Source: Aequoribacter fuscus (lineage in GTDB: Bacteria; Pseudomonadota; Gammaproteobacteria; Pseudomonadales; Halieaceae). From it: 64,000 nt of DNA. The stretch spans positions 2,728,001 to 2,792,000 of the forward strand of contig NZ_CP036423.1 in assembly GCF_009910365.1 (NCBI RefSeq), in the 5' to 3' direction. Positions 62,170-64,000 of the stretch are shown one piece after another; positions within the stretch are counted from its first letter, which is position 1, and every line of letters starts with the position of its first letter. Under the pieces are notes generated by a model, which worked only from the letters and a program-made list of their open reading frames with translations, was not told where the DNA came from and ran no database searches. The translations under genes and the position numbers were made by a program.

Positions 62170-63510
62170 TTATGACTCACCCATTAGGGCCAGAAGACTT
62201 TCCGCCGATTCATCCATGCCAGCAGCCAAATCGACCGATTGTCTCGCAAACTTAACCATACTGGAACGCATCCTTACTGCCACATCCAGACTTTCGTCTG
62301 CGCCAGATTTGTACGCACCTATGTTTATGATGTCTTTATTTTGCTCGTACAAAGACCAATACCTACGGTATCTCGTTGCCGCGTCAAGCACCTCGTCTGA
62401 TACTACTTTCGCTGCCAACCGAGAAATAGATCCGTTAAGATCAATCGCTGGATAGTGCCCGGCATCCGCTAACTGCCTTGATAGCATTATTTGCCCGTCT
62501 AAGGTCGCTCTCGCTATCTCTACGATAGGGTCCATACCCTCATCATACTCAGCCAAAACCGTGTATATCGAGGAAATACTCCCGGAGCCGGGTCGACCCA
62601 TCCCTCCGCGCTCCATTAACTTGGGAAGTTCAGTGAACACTGACGGGGGATACCCTTTACTTGTCGGAGGCTCTCCAACTGCGAGTCCAATCTCTCGTTG
62701 CGCATGAGCCACACGCGTTAAACTGTCGCAAAGTAGTAAAACATTCTGACCCTTATCTCTAAAATACTCGGCTAAGATATGGCATACCTCTGCCCCTCTT
62801 CTACGCATCACTGCAGTTGTATCGGAGGTCGCGAGAACAATAATTGCCTTTCTCAATCCTTCCGGACCAAGCGTATCTTCGATGAACTCACGTGCTTCCC
62901 GCCCCCGTTCGCCGATAAGACCGACAATGACAACATCGGCATCCGTATGCTTGGTAATCATAGCCATCAAAGTACTTTTACCGACGCCAGAACCAGCAAC
63001 TAATCCAATCCTCTGACCCTTTGCCATCGTTAACAAAGCATTTATGACTCGCACACCAACATCAAGTGGCTGATTTATGCTCGCTTTCTCAAGAGGTGGG
63101 ATTTTTGACCCGGAGAAGTGTGTCGCGTTTCGCGAATCACGTGTTACCTGCTGCGAGTCGATGATTTCTCCGAGAGGATTGATCACACGTCCTAACAGAT
63201 CATCACTTACGGATAGCCCAACACTTTCAGAAAAAAACCTCACTCGACTCCTACGAGACAGTCCGGTGGTCTCATGATACGGAATCAGCTTAATAGTCTC
63301 TTTATCGAAAGACACCACCTCAGCAAGAACTTCTGGATGGCCACCGCTCGGATCATCGATAACACACATCGCTCCCATTCCAGCGACAAAACCCTGACTT
63401 TCAATAATATTCCCAGTTACACTGAGGACTAGTGACGACCGCTCAGCGTCTACCGACCTGAGGTCGCGCTTGACCCAACCCATCTCAAAATCAATGCCCA
63501 TCAGCGACAA
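62170..63510 (-). CDS. fliI: Flagellar export ATPase FliI
   Basis: 446 residues. Walker A AGSGVGKST (172-180), then VGLIGERGREAREFIEDTLG, VLLLCDSLTRVAHAQREIGL and GRPGSGSISSIYTVL, with VGEPPTSKGYPPSVFTELPK between. F1-beta-like hexameric ATPase energising export. It overlaps fliH by 20 bp. Confidence 0.97.
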   Translation of the reverse strand: MSLMGIDFEMGWVKRDLRSVDAERSSLVLSVTGNIIESQGFVAGMGAMCVIDDPSGGHPEVLAEVVSFDKETIKLIPYHETTGLSRRSRVRFFSESVGLSVSDDLLGRVINPLGEIIDSQQVTRDSRNATHFSGSKIPPLEKASINQPLDVGVRVINALLTMAKGQRIGLVAGSGVGKSTLMAMITKHTDADVVIVGLIGERGREAREFIEDTLGPEGLRKAIIVLATSDTTAVMRRRGAEVCHILAEYFRDKGQNVLLLCDSLTRVAHAQREIGLAVGEPPTSKGYPPSVFTELPKLMERGGMGRPGSGSISSIYTVLAEYDEGMDPIVEIARATLDGQIMLSRQLADAGHYPAIDLNGSISRLAAKVVSDEVLDAATRYRRYWSLYEQNKDIINIGAYKSGADESLDVAVRMRSSMVKFARQSVDLAAGMDESAESLLALMGES

Positions 63511-64000
63511 TCTCCGAGATGCGTTGACTCAATAACGCAGCATCTGCTGTTAGCATTTTTTCCACCACGACCTCGTCGAAGCTAATTCGGATATCACCGA
63601 TTGACAAAGAGGGATCAACCTTTATCGTGACGCGATCATTAAAATCCAAAGTCAACCCAGACTGCGCGAACCACTCTTCAACCTGGCCATTCAACTCCAC
63701 AACGACAGGGACCTGCTCTTTAATACAGGCTTCCTCTATCACAGATTTGTAGAAACGACTCAAAAGCGAGTCATCAATCGACAATTTTTCCCGCACAAGG
63801 GTCTCTGCGACGAGAGATGTCAGCTCCCCCAATTGTGACCAGAGTGGAGGCATCGCTTCTAGCTTGGCTCGAATATCCTCCAAGACTGACTCGCACCCGT
63901 GGAGGTTCTCGGCTTGAAGTGATCGTTCCTCCGCCTCGAGCCGGCGACCCTCCGCGAGACCAGCCAGAAAGCTCGTGCTCTCTAAATCTGAGTCTACAGA
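63491..64000 (-). CDS. fliH: Export ATPase regulator FliH (5' partial)
   Basis: The minus-strand frame is open to the window edge, so the N-terminus is missing and the TTG at 63883 is not the real start. Visible: Glu/Arg-rich coil (GLAEGRRLEAEERS), then the FliH C-terminal domain with LVREKLSIDDSLLSRFYKSV and DPSLSIGDIRISFDEVVVEK. Links FliI to the C-ring and keeps the ATPase in check. Confidence 0.92.
   Translation of the reverse strand, partial: SVDSDLESTSFLAGLAEGRRLEAEERSLQAENLHGCESVLEDIRAKLEAMPPLWSQLGELTSLVAETLVREKLSIDDSLLSRFYKSVIEEACIKEQVPVVVELNGQVEEWFAQSGLTLDFNDRVTIKVDPSLSIGDIRISFDEVVVEKMLTADAALLSQRISEIVADGH

Overview
The window is about 64 kb of chromosome from a motile, probably marine gammaproteobacterium, perhaps near the OM60/NOR5-Cellvibrionales-Pseudomonadales groups. 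This placement is an inference from gene order (ctpA, hisF-hisA-hisH-hisB, mutY, yggX, tRNA-Phe) and from a flagellar set of polar-flagellum type: PomA/PomB-like stators, FlgP/FlgT H-ring proteins, FlhG, and paired sigma54 and sigma28 promoters. No 16S or other taxonomic marker is present.

Layout. 1-5144: conserved housekeeping block (C-terminal protease fragment, histidine operon hisBHAF on the minus strand, mutY-yggX on the plus strand). 5273-7838: a membrane SPOR protein, then a decayed third motB copy. 7897-9604: tRNA-Phe followed by a low-density accessory patch with a frameshifted membrane protein and a frameshifted serine recombinase. 9844-14219 (minus): flagellin, a TPR/GT41 glycosyltransferase and a truncated TPR relative. 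14452-15435: two small Cys-containing proteins and a lipoprotein. 15555-22046 (plus): motA, two tandem motB paralogues and five further genes, four of them membrane- or envelope-targeted or unknown, behind a sigma28 promoter. 22212-26332: Sel1 protein, an unusual CLC protein, fliS and a voltage-gated K+ channel. 26545-41440: flaG (plus) and the long minus-strand operon flgBCDEFGHIJKL-fliD. 41698-43440 (plus): flgA, flgM, flgN. 43479-46978 (minus): flgP, flgT, a LysM protein, a second fliK-like gene and a free flhB C-terminal domain (flhX). 47180-52792 (plus): flhA, an flhF-position gene without a GTPase domain, flhG, fliA and two unknown genes. 52776-64000 (minus): fliH (cut by the window end), fliI, J, K, L, M, N, O, P, Q, R, flhB and two unknown membrane proteins.

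Working together: a sigma54 tier (sites before flgB and flhA) would make the hook-basal body, export gate and FliA. FlgM/FliA would then switch on the sigma28 tier, for which I find sites before flgM, fliC, motA, flaG, fliS and flgP. Chemotaxis genes, fliE/F/G, motX/motY and flgO are not in the window.

Most promising new biology: (i) the flhF-position protein keeps only a B-domain-like N-terminus plus a TQE repeat, with no SRP-type GTPase; (ii) four uncharacterised genes sit between fliA and flhB, one of which shares a P-loop-less ATPase-like domain with the SPOR protein at 5273; (iii) the motA operon carries two motB genes and a tail of unknown envelope genes; (iv) a CLC protein lacks both key glutamates.
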